64,000 nucleotides of DNA from Acestrorhynchus altus (lineage: Eukaryota > Chordata > Actinopteri > Characiformes > Acestrorhynchidae). The position numbers were made by a program, and so were the translations under genes. The notes beneath the pieces are model-generated. The model did no database searches and was not told where the DNA came from. It worked only from the letters and a program-made list of their open reading frames with translations. Where the stretch lies: NCBI GenBank assembly GCA_034509495.1, contig CM067525.1, positions 3,147,280-3,211,279 on the forward strand. Direction: 5' to 3'. Positions within the stretch are counted from its first letter, which is position 1. Every line of letters begins with the position of its first letter. This document shows, piece after piece, positions 11,040 to 21,159 of the stretch.

Positions 11040-11540
11040 CCAGCTATTTTGACCAACAGATCCATGTGTGGAGGCCCCATAGACAGTGACAAGATCAATG
11101 GTTTGTTGCCACACATCCAGAAGGTCTAGTGTCATGGTTTGGGGGCAATTTCGTACAATGCCAGATCATCTTTGGACCTCATTACAATTTGACAGCCCAG
11201 TTAATGAGGTCCTGCAGTGGTTCCACCTTTCCTGAACACACACTCCGGTGCTCTATTCCAACAGGACGACGCTCGTCCACACACTGCTGCCGTCTCAAGA
11301 TCTCGTCTCAAAGACACAGTTACTACGTCGTGGTCGGCCTCATCTCCAGACCTATTCCTGATTGAAAATGTGTGGATGCTATTGGACTCTATCAACACTC
11401 CACCCCTACCACACCATCTACAGGAGCCCTCAGGAACTTCTACAACTCCATGCAGAGACATCTGGCATGTTGCATTAAACACTAAACTATTACATGAAGT
11501 TATCAGAATGCTCAAAGTGGAAATTCTTTAAAATAATAAT
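11040..11540 (+). mobile_element. Tc1/mariner transposase remnant (lineage A)
   Basis: A C-terminal catalytic half of a Tc1/mariner transposase. An open frame at 11217-11531 retains the second catalytic block FQQDDARPHTAAVS (11256 onwards) and the third block SSPDLFLIENVW (Glu codon near 11364). About 32 residues lie between them, close to the DD34E spacing. The first catalytic block is missing and the upstream part is in another frame. This is the best-preserved lineage A piece in the window, but it cannot encode an active enzyme. Confidence 0.8.
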
Positions 11541-11699
11541 AAATTAAATGTTGGCCTTAATGGAGTAACAAGCATTCCAGTGAGCGAGCCAACATAACTC
11601 ATTCCTCCTCCTGCACCTCAGAAAATGACCTCTGCACCAACACAAACCCTTCAGTTATCACTGAGATTACTGAAGAAAACTCAATCCAGTGTCCAACAC

Positions 11700-12850
11700 A
11701 CAGAATTATGAAGTTCCAAAACAATTTTATTATCATGCATCCATTTTAATACGTTACCAAAAAGGTTCAAATATTCAATTAAATTTCTTAAAAGGTTCTA
11801 AATCAAGCTCTATTTTCCAACATACACTCAAAAAAGTCTAATTCTTTTATCCAACGTACCTCATAAGGTTCCAAATCCAAAATCCTATCTTGTATCCATC
11901 ATTAGTTTTCATAAAACCTTATTAGAATGCCCTTTACCCAACATGCATTCTTAAATTGTTATATTGTCCACTATATACTCCAAAACTGTCCCAAAAGGTA
12001 CTCTGAAAATGTTTTAAAATGAGTTCGGGTGTCAGCCATACACTCTAAATGTTCTAGATGTATTGGAAGTTCTATTATCCAGCATACACTCATCAAATAT
12101 TCAAAAAATGGGTCCTACTATCCAGCAAATAGTCTTATAATGTTCATGGGTTCTGCTATCCTCCATACACTCTTAAAATGTTCCAAAGAGGTCCTACTAT
12201 CCACCATACACTCTTAAAATGTTCCAAAGGGGTCCTACTATCCACCATACCCTCTTAAAATGTTTCAAGATGGGTTCTGCTATCTGCTATATATTCATAA
12301 TGTTCTAGATGGGTTTTACTCTCCAACATGCACTCTTAAAATATTCCAAAAGGGGGTTCTATTATCCAGCATACACTCTTAAAATGTTCCAAAGGGGTCC
12401 TACTATCCACCAAACACTCTTAAAATGTTTCAAGATGGGTTCTGCTATCTGCTACATACTCTTAATGTTCCAGATGGGTTTTACTCTCCAACATGCACTC
12501 TTAAAATATTCCAAAAGGGGGTTCTATTATCCAGCATACACTTTTAAAATGTTCCAAAATGGGTTCTGTTATTCCCTATACACTCTTAAAATGTTCCAAA
12601 GGGGTTCTGTCATTCACCATACCCTCTTAAAATGTTAAAAAAGGGGTTCTATTATTCAGCATACCCTCTTAAAACATTCCAAAAGGGGTTCTATTATTAA
12701 GCATACCCTATTAAAATGTTCCAAAATGGTTTTTATTATTCAGTGTACCCTCTCATTATGTTCCATAGAGGCTTAATGTTTATGGCATACACTCTTAAAA
12801 TGTTCCAAAAGAGGTTCTATTATCCAGCATATGGCCTTAACATGTTTTAA
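11700..12850. repeat. 41-bp minisatellite with higher-order units
   Basis: Tandem units of about 41 bp built on ACTCTTAAAATGTTCCAAAG followed by a GGTTCTATTATCCAGCATAC-like half. Units are degenerate from 11700 to 12000 and clearer from 12000 to 12850. A block beginning GATGGGTTTTACTC at 12308 recurs almost unchanged at 12473, an offset of 165 bp or four units, so a higher-order repeat exists. The 109-codon frame here is a by-product of the array. Confidence 0.85.
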
Positions 12851-12954
12851 AATTGAGCAAATCCTGAGAATGAGATTTTCAAATGAGTAGACTTTTGTCT
12901 TAATTGTTTAATGAGATGTTCAAGAGTAAAGAACCTCAATGTAATGGAAATGCC

Positions 12955-12987
<33 letters not shown>
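12955..12987. repeat. (ATA)n microsatellite
   Basis: About 10 ATA units. Confidence 0.9.
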
Positions 12988-12989
<2 letters not shown>

Positions 12990-12999
12990 TGATGAATAA

Positions 13000-13984
13000 T
13001 AAAATGATGTTTTTAAAAGGTGATTTTAAAGGTTATTGTATGCTTATACATCTGTAAGAGGTGTAAAAGTGGTCCTTTGACTTGTAACCCATTATGCAGT
13101 TGTGCACTCTTCGGATTCTTTGAGTGGCACCATAGAGGAACCCTTTTTGTTGAAGAGATGTGTATGAAGAACCTCTTAAAGATAGCACTCAAACAACCTT
13201 TAGGATCTTTGCTCGTCTGAACAAATTTTTAAAGGTTTATTCAAAAACCAAATCAAACAGGCCATCATCATGGCAGAGAACCAACAATCAGGCAATAAAC
13301 TATCCATTCTTTGCGCTGTCACATGCCATCTTCAAAGAACCCTCTTTGTGAAGGTGTAGAAGTCAGGAATGAGGGACACTCTAATTGTGTAAGAGTGCGC
13401 AAAAGTGTAAAAGCTCCACCGAGAGAGAAAACACTGAGTAAAGTCTTTGCCAGGCTGTGGACTCCCACCTTTACCGCCAAGATTCAGAGCCTAATGTCCA
13501 GTGCCTATGAAGAAGGTGACCTTTCCATTCAAAAGCCCTTCACGACTCCAGTCAAATGAATGGAACAAAGCCCTTACCAGCAAGACAGACTGGTTTGCAT
13601 GGTGACCCAATGCAAAATGGAAAATAATACAATACCAATAATAATAGTCCAGTATTAAACTGGCAGCACCATATGAAGGAAGGCAGCATGATGAAAGGGG
13701 AAGGTCTATCTAGGCTGCTTTAGGAGATATTATTATAAAGCTTATTAAGCTTATATAGCAAATAAGCAGCAGAATAGCTGCCCAAGACCCTGCAATGGTG
13801 TCCACTGCCATGTGTGCAATGGGATGAAACCAGTTCAGAGAAATCCAACCAGGAGAAAACAGCTGTAACAGTGCATTCACAGGGACTGAGCCACAACATG
13901 CAGCAGAAAAAAAGCGCAGCCAAGCAGCCCGACAATTCACAGCAATGGATTAATTTTAATAGAGGTAGAAAAGCAATGTCTTAC
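13000..13984. other. No supported gene; intronic candidate
   Basis: Lies just downstream, in minus-strand terms, of the candidate first exon ending at 13985. A second donor-like CTG|GTAAGG occurs on the minus strand at 13577-13572 without a convincing acceptor upstream. An 82-codon plus frame (13311-13559) has ordinary composition but no recognisable family. Confidence 0.4.
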
Positions 13985-14375
13985 CGTCTCTCTAAAGGCA
14001 AAGTTAAGGTGGTCCCACAAGCCAAATATGTCTTATAACCAACACACCAAGACAAGGCTGGTAGAAATGAAACAGAAATCAAACACAACCAGTTCTGATC
14101 TGGTCTGCAGGTCAGAAACGATGGAAAAGCAAACGTTTATTGGAAACGTAAGACATAGGAGGACAGAGCAGAGGGAGGGAGAGGAGGCACAGCAGACGGA
14201 GAGGGAGGATGCAGAAAACAACAACTGAAACGATGGGAATGAAAGCAGACGCGCGCCTGTCGGGCTGCTGGTCCGATCCCCGCTATGAGCGCGGCATCAC
14301 TGTGCGCGCGCGCGCGTGTGTGTGTGAGTGTGTGTGTGAGTGGCGGAGAGAGAGGCGGTCTGGAACATGTGGAGG
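13985..14375 (-). other. Candidate first exon from second CpG island
   Basis: On the minus strand GAGACG is followed by GTAAGACATT, a good splice donor, so an exon would end at 13985. About 25 bp past the TTTATAAA box at 14408-14401 a start near 14375 is expected. The interval has several ATG codons whose short frames close before the donor, so it is most likely untranslated. The extent is inferred. Confidence 0.3.
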
Positions 14376-14790
14376 GTGAAGATGGAGGTGGAGGTGGAGG
14401 TTTATAAAGGGGGAAATAGTGCAGGCTGCTGGTTTATAGGCGGCCGGATCACACGCGCCGGAGCACTCCGCGCTTCGTCCATTCAACACGCGCGCGCGCG
14501 CACTCCTCCGCGGCCATTGGCCCACCAACTTCATTGGCTCTCCTCTCTCTCTCCCTCTCTCATCCCTCCATCCCACCGCCTGACCCCCTCCACCCGCCAA
14601 TCAGCGCTCAGCCCCGCCCCCATGCGGGGAGGGACTGGTTTAACTGGGAGCGCTGGGAAGGACGCGCTGGGAATCGAAATGAGGTGGCGGGGGGACGATC
14701 AGATGATCGGTTTGTTCTGGGTTTTACTGGCATTGCTGTGTGAGGAGGTCGATGGCAGCTGGACTGCGCTGGTTCACCAATGAAAGACCA
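14230..14790 (-). promoter_or_regulatory. Second CpG-island promoter
   Basis: Dense CpG including two (CG)n runs (14303-14315 and 14490-14500) and a GC box CCCCGCCCC at 14612-14620. Minus-strand CCAAT boxes lie at 14537-14533 and 14520-14516. They are followed by TTTATAAA (14401-14408), which is its own reverse complement and could serve either strand. The CCAAT, TATA and donor order fits leftward transcription. A plus-strand CCAAT at 14597-14601 leaves bidirectional use possible. Confidence 0.55.
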
Positions 14791-14804
14791 TAAAGGACAC
14801 CTGC

Positions 14805-14808
<4 letters not shown>

Positions 14809-14854
<46 letters not shown>

Positions 14855-15191
14855 TTCACCTTTATACCTTTTGCAGGCACATTTTCTTTCTCAGTCTCAT
14901 TCTTTTCTTTCTATCTCTGTGATCTTCCACCCTTTCTCTCTTATCTTTATTTCTACACCTTCCTTTTCTTTCTTTTTCTCTCTGTCATCTTTCTTCCTTT
15001 CTTTCCCCACATTTCTATATTCTCTACTTTCTCCACATCTCTTATCTGTCTGCCTCTCTCTCTTCTTTTTCCTCCATCATTTATATGTTTCTTTCTTTTG
15101 CAGACACACTTTCTTCCTCTCTGTCGCACTTTCTATTTATATGATCCCCCTTCTTTCCTTCTTTATCTCTCTTATCTTTAATTAATTCTCC

Positions 15192-15242
<51 letters not shown>
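14809..15242. repeat. (CT)n and long pyrimidine tract
   Basis: (CT)n at 14809-14851, then about 340 bases that are overwhelmingly C/T with many TTTCTTTC and CCTTTC words, then (CT)n at 15196-15242. Strand asymmetry is extreme. The Ser/Leu/Phe-rich frames through it are artefacts. Confidence 0.9.
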
Positions 15243-15246
<4 letters not shown>

Positions 15247-15308
15247 ATATGTCAGAATGAGATATTAACTTTTAATATGTCAACATTTAAAGCATGTGCC
15301 ATATGGGT

Positions 15309-15384
<76 letters not shown>

Positions 15385-15386
15385 TC
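15309..15386. repeat. (CTTT)n microsatellite
   Basis: About 19 tetranucleotide units, continuing the pyrimidine asymmetry of the preceding tract. Confidence 0.95.
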
Positions 15387-15570
15387 CTTCTTCTCCTTAG
15401 TTTGAGCTAGGTTACTTTACCTTTCTTTTCTTTGGTTTGCTTCTCCAGGCTGAATTCAGCTACGTGCAGAAAGGACTCTGTGCCTCCCCCTCTGGTCTTC
15501 CTGGCTTCTTCAGTGACGCTGTTCAGAAACAGTCTGCAATGTTGAGAAGGCTGACCCATGTGCCAGAGGT

Positions 15571-15622
<52 letters not shown>
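15571..15622. repeat. (CT)n microsatellite
   Basis: About 26 CT units. Confidence 0.95.
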
Positions 15623-15625
<3 letters not shown>

Positions 15626-16140
15626 TCTGCTCTACCTGTACTGCAGTCAGTATCTGAATGAAATCTGCTTCATAGTAAAACAGCACATGGTTATCAGACC
15701 TACTCATCCGTTGTACTCATGCAGGTATGGTGGTCTGCAGATATCGGTGGTGATAATGAGCAGACACAAGGCTTCCATTTGACCCGTACCTTGTATGTGG
15801 CCAAAATGTCATAATGTCCTCCCAACTGTACACAGTGTGAGGCTCAGGGGCTGAGCTGCTGGTGGGCTGGACATTAGTGTATCTCTTTGACGTTGTGATG
15901 CCACTGTAATCTAGATCACTGTTTATGTGCAATGTCAGTGCAGCTGGCTGTGCTGCAGTGTAGTCCGGATGCTGTGATGTGGAGCAATTAAAGGTTAAAC
16001 ACTCAGTTTTGCTGAAGAGGTAATAAAGTAAATACTGCTGTTTTCTTCATTCAGCACCACTGACAGATCATGAGTTCTGTCTATGACCCATTCCCAGGGT
16101 ACACGAATCTACCCTAACATCTGTATCTCTTTATTCTCCT
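15623..16140. other. No gene seen
   Basis: Unique-looking non-coding sequence between the pyrimidine tracts and the first foldback fragment. Confidence 0.5.
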
Positions 16141-16144
16141 CCTT

Positions 16145-16325
16145 TCACCCTGATCTTCAATGATCAGGACCCCACAGGACCACCACAGAGCAGATATTAT
16201 GTGGGTGGTGGGTCATTCTCAGCACTGCAGTCACACTGACATGGTGGTGTGTTAGTGTTTGTTTCACTGGTATGAGTGGATCAGACACAGCAGTGCTGCT
16301 GGAGTTTTTAAACATTCTCCATTCT
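16145..16325 (+). mobile_element. Foldback element, left-arm fragment
   Basis: Begins CACCCTGATCTTCAATGATC and runs through GTGGGTGGTGGGTCATTCTC to the GTGCTGCTGGAG block, matching the left arm of the complete copy at 51.3-51.9 kb. The element stops after the arm. Confidence 0.85.
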
Positions 16326-16743
16326 CCACCAGGTCCATTTCGGCCCTGTTCACACCTGGAATGTAAGTATAATTTAAATGGTGGATCATTCACAGAATTA
16401 CAACAGGACCGGACAGTTCAGCACCATGGACAGGGACAGTCACGGCGGTACAGAGATTAAGAAGCTCTAACCAGGAAATTTAGGCACCATGGACAGAGAC
16501 ATTCATACAGTGACTGGCCATATGGTTTCAGGTCCATAGGGACAGGCAGAAAGAGGACTCACAGTCCTGCCTGAGGTCACTGTCTGGACTCTGTTTAACC
16601 TTACAATGTGTGTCTAATCACAACCATTCTAATACAGAATATAATATATTAATATATAATATAACAGATTCTTTGCCAAGGTTTGCCACCAATGATTATG
16701 TGTCCCAGTTGCCTGTCCTGTGCCCTCCTGTCAGTTATCTCGA

Positions 16744-16860
16744 TTAAAGAGCAGAAACTGTACTACAGTGAAAGTACGGTACCGTATCACAATCTAACTC
16801 CGTTAAAGAGCAGAAACTGTACTATAGTGAAGGTCTGGGTCCTTTACTATAGTTTAAAAC
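16744..16860. repeat. Two-copy tandem, 59-bp period
   Basis: TTAAAGAGCAGAAACTGTAC starts at 16744 and again at 16803, followed in both copies by an AGTGAA-containing segment. Confidence 0.7.
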
Positions 16861-17081
16861 TAAAGAAAGGACCTTCATGTCTTAGATGATCAAGTACATT
16901 TAAGGCTAAACAGAAACCTCTACCTTCATGTTGTTTGTGTGTCCATACCTGAAGAGTGAAAATTATACTGAAAAGTGCGAGAAAATGTGCCCTTCCTTTT
17001 TCCTCATAATCACTTTATCTTACACATCAGGGCTTTGCTAAACACCTCCCACGTGTCACTTTAAGAAGCAGCCAGTTTAAT

Positions 17082-17228
17082 TTCACCAACATCCATAAAC
17101 ATTTCATCCCATCAGATCACTGCTCATCAACACAGTGTTTGTAAAGCATTTCAAATGAGAGGACTTCATCCACCCACACACTCAGGCTTTTAACCACACT
17201 CGGTAACCAATAATGCAAAATTCATTAG
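17082..17228 (+). repeat. 147-bp repeat, first copy of a near-identical pair
   Basis: Matches 20638-20783 at about 95% by eye. The shared segment ends ACCAATAATGCAAAATTCAT. Flanks differ, so it is a dispersed repeat copy or a small duplication. Confidence 0.85.
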
Positions 17229-17247
17229 TGTTTATTAAAGACATACT

Positions 17248-17248
<1 letters not shown>

Positions 17249-17285
<37 letters not shown>

Positions 17286-17295
17286 GAGAGAGAGA
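17249..17295. repeat. (GA)n microsatellite
   Basis: (GA)n with a single GG interruption. Confidence 0.9.
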
Positions 17296-17613
17296 TTGGT
17301 TCTTTGTTGGCCAAAATAAGGCTGTTGGGCTATTTTTAACCCTTTACAACCCAAATCATACGTGATATTAGATATAGGTGTCAGTATACATATAGTCATA
17401 ATATTACATGACCTCCAACTGCAATCCCTGAGCCCCACCCTTCCCCCTCAGTTACAGTATAAATATTAAAAATAATACATAATAGATAAATAGAATGAGG
17501 TGTTACGTCTCCGTATTTGTCTCTGTAGATTGGAGCGCCTCCTACCAGTCCTTGGATGAACCACATGCATGTGTGCAACTGACAGGAACATAGTAACATA
17601 ACCTCAAGTTGAA

Positions 17614-17642
17614 GGGTGGGTGGGGTGGGGGGTGGGTGGGGT
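17614..17642 (+). other. G-quadruplex-forming motif
   Basis: Six runs of three or more G separated by single T bases (GGGTGGGTGGGGTGGGGGG and onwards). This satisfies the canonical intramolecular G4 pattern with one-base loops, the most stable class. Confidence 0.7.
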
Positions 17643-18400
17643 CCACCAATTGATCAGCAGCTGTTTTGCAGCTGTTAGAGCAGAGTAACAGTCACTTAGG
17701 TGCTCTCGGTGAAGAGAACTCTAATTCTCATCCTAGCAACCTTCATGGGTAAAACCTGTGTGCGTCCATGTCCAACTGTATCTCACCTTGTGTCCAGACT
17801 AGAGACTGTAAGAAAGCTTCGGTCCATTCCAACAACTAATTTCCTAAAGATCCTCCCTCCTCCCTCACCTAAAGTTTCCTCCAGTGTTGTTCTGGCCCAG
17901 AAGGTCAAAGATCAAAACCCTTCATCTTTCTACATTGTAAAGTGGCACTCAAGGCTGTGGCTCTCCTGCCTTTTTCGCCATCCCTTGTTCTTTCTCCCTG
18001 CTTCTCTCAGCGGAGGAGGTGAAATGTCAATAGTGGTTGCACTAATGCACTATCATGCTCCGCATTCAAAGAAGTGTAGTGTTAGCATCCTGAATGGAAG
18101 AGGTGATTATAAGAAGCCTGTGGTTGGGGGAGGAAAAGGTGTCAACAATCGGCCTCTGACACCACCACAGCAGATAATGAGGATACCGACAGCACTGATA
18201 CCTGACTACCCACCGTAATTATGGATGCAACTTTCAGCTTATGCAGCTTATATGTCAATGCTCATACTACGTGAGAATGATCCACCACTCGAATAATAGC
18301 AGCCCTGTAATCTATGAAGGACTTATGAAGCATATATATGACAAATAAACCGTTTCAGAACTCGTCCAATGTACACTATATACAGTTCGACTCACACACA
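17643..18400. other. No supported gene
   Basis: Holds a 172-codon plus frame (17700-18218), the longest non-repeat frame in the window. It has no recognised domain, and the composition looks like unselected sequence. I could not identify splice sites delimiting an exon. Confidence 0.4.
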
Positions 18401-18402
18401 CT

Positions 18403-18785
18403 TCTTCTTCTTCTTTCGGCTGCTCGCCACAGTGGATCATCTGCCTCCATCTTGCCCTATCCCCTGCCTCCTCTACTGTTACACCAACCATCTCCATGTC
18501 CACCTTCACTACATCCATAAAGCTTCTCTGAGGTCTTCCTCTTCTCCTTCTGCCCGGCAGCTCCATCTCCAACATTCTTTGTCCGATATATCCACTCTTC
18601 CTCCTCAACACATGTCCAAACCATCTCAACGTGGCCTCTCTGGTTTTATCTGCAAACTGCTCCACCTTCATTGTCCCTCTGATCTGTTCATTTCTAATCT
18701 TGTCCTTCCTTGTCACTCCCAACGAAAATCTCAGCGTCTTCATCTCCTCCACCTCCAGCTCACAAAAGTCTAAAAATTTAAACAA
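18403..18785 (-). mobile_element. 3' end of a non-LTR retrotransposon ORF2
   Basis: The minus strand encodes the last 120 or so residues of an endonuclease/reverse-transcriptase polyprotein. Recognisable blocks in order are EMKTLRFSLGVTRKDKIRNE, LRWFGHVLRR, MELPGRRRRGRPQRSF and ARWRQMIHCGEQP. The element ends in a (GAA)n tail at 18416-18403, as expected for a target-primed insertion. It is 5'-truncated, but the frame through this segment has no stop, so the insertion may be fairly recent. The clade is not certain. Confidence 0.8.
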
Positions 18786-18804
18786 GAACTTTACAAAGCA
18801 ACCA

Positions 18805-19060
18805 ATGTCATTTTATTACCTGAACCTACACCTGAACCTAAACCTACATGTAACCTACTACACCTTAACCTAAATTTAACATGATACACTTGAACCTAGA
18901 CCAAAACCTAACCTATTCCACTTCCAAAATCCGACCGACTACACCAACTACACTTGTAATGTACTAAATGTACTACAGCTTTAACCGAAACTCAACCTCC
19001 TGCACCTAAACCTCTACATACTATACTTAAACCTAAATCTAAACCTAACCACTAACAGCT
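18805..19060. repeat. Degenerate AACCTA-rich array
   Basis: About 250 bases where AACCTA or ACCTAAA hexamers recur every 6-12 bases, mixed with CTACAC words. It resembles a decayed telomere-like array, but the unit is ACCTAA rather than the vertebrate CCCTAA. Confidence 0.6.
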
Positions 19061-19353
19061 TAATTTTACATTTTCATTTTCATTTTGATAAAGATATGCA
19101 TCCATGATTGTTGAACTTTGTGTGGTGCATGTGTTTCTTTGTGTGACTGAGCAGACGGTAGGTCATTCCTTTGTTGGAGGAGAGTCGGGGGTAATTGAAC
19201 TGAATGACGTCAGGGTTTTTCCAGCACATGCAGTATGAATCATGTCTCACACTACCCATAATGCAAAGCTAATAGGCATTGGGATGATGTCATGCACGCA
19301 TGAGACATACTAAAATATGCAGCACACTATTCCACAGGGAAATGTGTGTCTTA

Positions 19354-19372
19354 CACACACACACACACACAG
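19354..19372. repeat. (CA)n microsatellite
   Basis: About 9 CA units. Confidence 0.8.
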
Positions 19373-19539
19373 ACACACTTTGTTTCAGATTTAAACATTT
19401 GACCCTCCAACGTTATGAGATTATGGGTGTAAATCATGAATGCTGAGCTGATTATGATCCGTAAAGTCCTTTTCTGAGGTATTACTGCATAACAGCAGTT
19501 TCAGACCCAGTGGATCATTGCTTTCAGTCTCTGGTGTTA

Positions 19540-20480
19540 GTGTTTTGGTAACTGTTAATCAGTTCTGCACATTGGCTTGAAGGAATTTCAGCCCATTCCT
19601 CTGTACAAATCAGCTTCAACTCTGTTATGTTGGTAGGTTTCCTCCCATGAACTGCTGCTTCAGGTCCAACCATAACTAAGTCATAACCATAATTAAGGAT
19701 AGGGTTTTTATGCTGGAATGCAGTGTTTTTCCAAACTTAACACCAGAAATGTCTATTTTGGTCTCATCTCTCCATAAAACTTCTTCCTGACTTATCCATG
19801 TGATCTTTAACAAACTGCAGATGGGCAGCAATGTTCTTAATGGAAAGCCATGTTCCTCATTTTAGTTCAGTGTTCTCCTGATGGTAGACCCATGAACATT
19901 AAACTTAGCCAAGGTGAGAACCACCTTTAGTTCCTTAGAAGTTACCTTGGGTTCCTCTGTGAGCTGATGGACTATTACATGCCTTGCTCTTGGTGTGATC
20001 TTTGTTGGTGGAGCACTCCTAGAGAGGGTAATAATGGTCCTGAAGTTCCTCCATTTGTACACGATCTATCTGACTGTGGACTGATGGAGTCCAAACTCTT
20101 TAGAGATGGTTTTGTAACCTTTTCCAGCCTGATGAGCATCAACAACTCGACAAATGTATGTTGTGAAGATCATACTTTGATAGATCTCTGTTCTTTGAAT
20201 GAAACAGGACCCCCACTCTCACCTGATTGTCTCCCATTGGTTAAAAAAACCTGATTCTAATTTCACCTTCAAATGATCTGCGGATCCTCAACGTTCACAT
20301 ACTTTTATCCTCACAGATATGAAATATTGGCTCATTTTCCTCAAAAAAGAAATGATCAGTGTAATAATTTTGTCTCATTTGTTTGATTTGGTTCCTGATC
20401 TACTTGTGTGAACATCTGATGAAGGTTTAGCTCAACGTTATGCAGACATATAGAAAGTAAGTATGGTGGTGAAATGTAAC
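19540..20480 (-). mobile_element. Internally deleted Tc1 transposon (lineage C)
   Basis: A minus-strand Tc1 element. The N-terminal paired-like DNA-binding domain is well preserved at 20062-19862, with PTKITPRARHVIVHQ and VTSKELKVVLTLAKFNVHGS. The 3' part of the gene resumes near 19740-19560, but an estimated few hundred bases of the catalytic region are missing around 19665-19700. The 5' non-coding side (20280-20480) includes GTTCACATACTTTTATCCTC. No active enzyme is possible. A plus-strand relative lies at 38.5 kb. Confidence 0.8.
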
Positions 20481-20637
20481 ATGAGTGTTCCGTGTTTCAG
20501 TGAAATATAAAGTGCATCTGGTCCTTCTCTAATGTATGTAATTTGTGACATACATAAACGTGATAAATGAACATTTGTCTAACACTTGTACAAGATGGTG
20601 TAGCGGGGTTATAATGCACACCTCCCACACAGCACAT

Positions 20638-20783
20638 TCACCAACATCTATAAACATTTCATCCCATCAGATCACTGCTCATCTCTACAGTGTTTGTAGA
20701 GCATTTCAAATGAGGAGACTTCATCCACCCACACACTCAGGCTTTTAACCACACTCGGTAACCAATAATGCAAAATTCATTAG
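20638..20783 (+). repeat. 146-bp repeat, second copy of the pair
   Basis: Near-identical to 17082-17228, 3.55 kb away in the same orientation. The left flank contains CACACCTCCCACAC, loosely like the AACACCTCCCACG beyond the first copy, so the duplicated unit may be slightly longer. Confidence 0.85.
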
Positions 20784-21159
20784 CGCATCGTTGACGTTCA
20801 TTACAGCTGGGACTTACTAGTGCCACATACAGTCATTTCTCTGAAAGCAGAAGCAGAGCTCCTGATTAACCCTGTGCTGAGTTCTGAATGTAAGAGGGAA
20901 TGCATTCTATTGGCTAAACTGTCAACTTCACATTGTGCCGACTGTTCTAGCTGTGAAAGAGGGTGGTCAGGAGTTGAGTACCTTTTAAATAGAAGGACAG
21001 TCAGGTTCATGTCACAGAAGGCCAATATCTACAGCAGATTCAACTTTAGCCTGGGTTTGAGTGAGAACATTCTGGACTATAGACCCATTTGTGCTGTGCA
21101 TCTTTAGCTTTCTACACCTATTAACCTAATACACTATAAACCAATCAAGCAATCAAATT

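Noticed and set aside
12000..12850. CRISPR-like regularly spaced repeats
   Set aside because: The 41-bp units are contiguous and degenerate without unique spacers, and the genome is vertebrate.
13311..13559. 82-codon plus frame with ordinary composition as a host exon
   Set aside because: No convincing splice sites in the plus direction, and the surroundings fit a leftward transcript.
14340..14783. 147-codon frame across the second CpG island
   Set aside because: The N-terminal half is driven by GAGGTG and CG repeats; only the last 34 codons have any interest and they are listed separately as a finding.
17700..18218. 172-codon plus-strand open frame
   Set aside because: No recognisable domain, no splice or promoter context, and composition like surrounding non-coding DNA; frames of this length are expected by chance in 64 kb.
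18805..19060. Interstitial telomere (chromosome fusion scar)
   Set aside because: The unit is ACCTAA rather than CCCTAA, and it is too degenerate.
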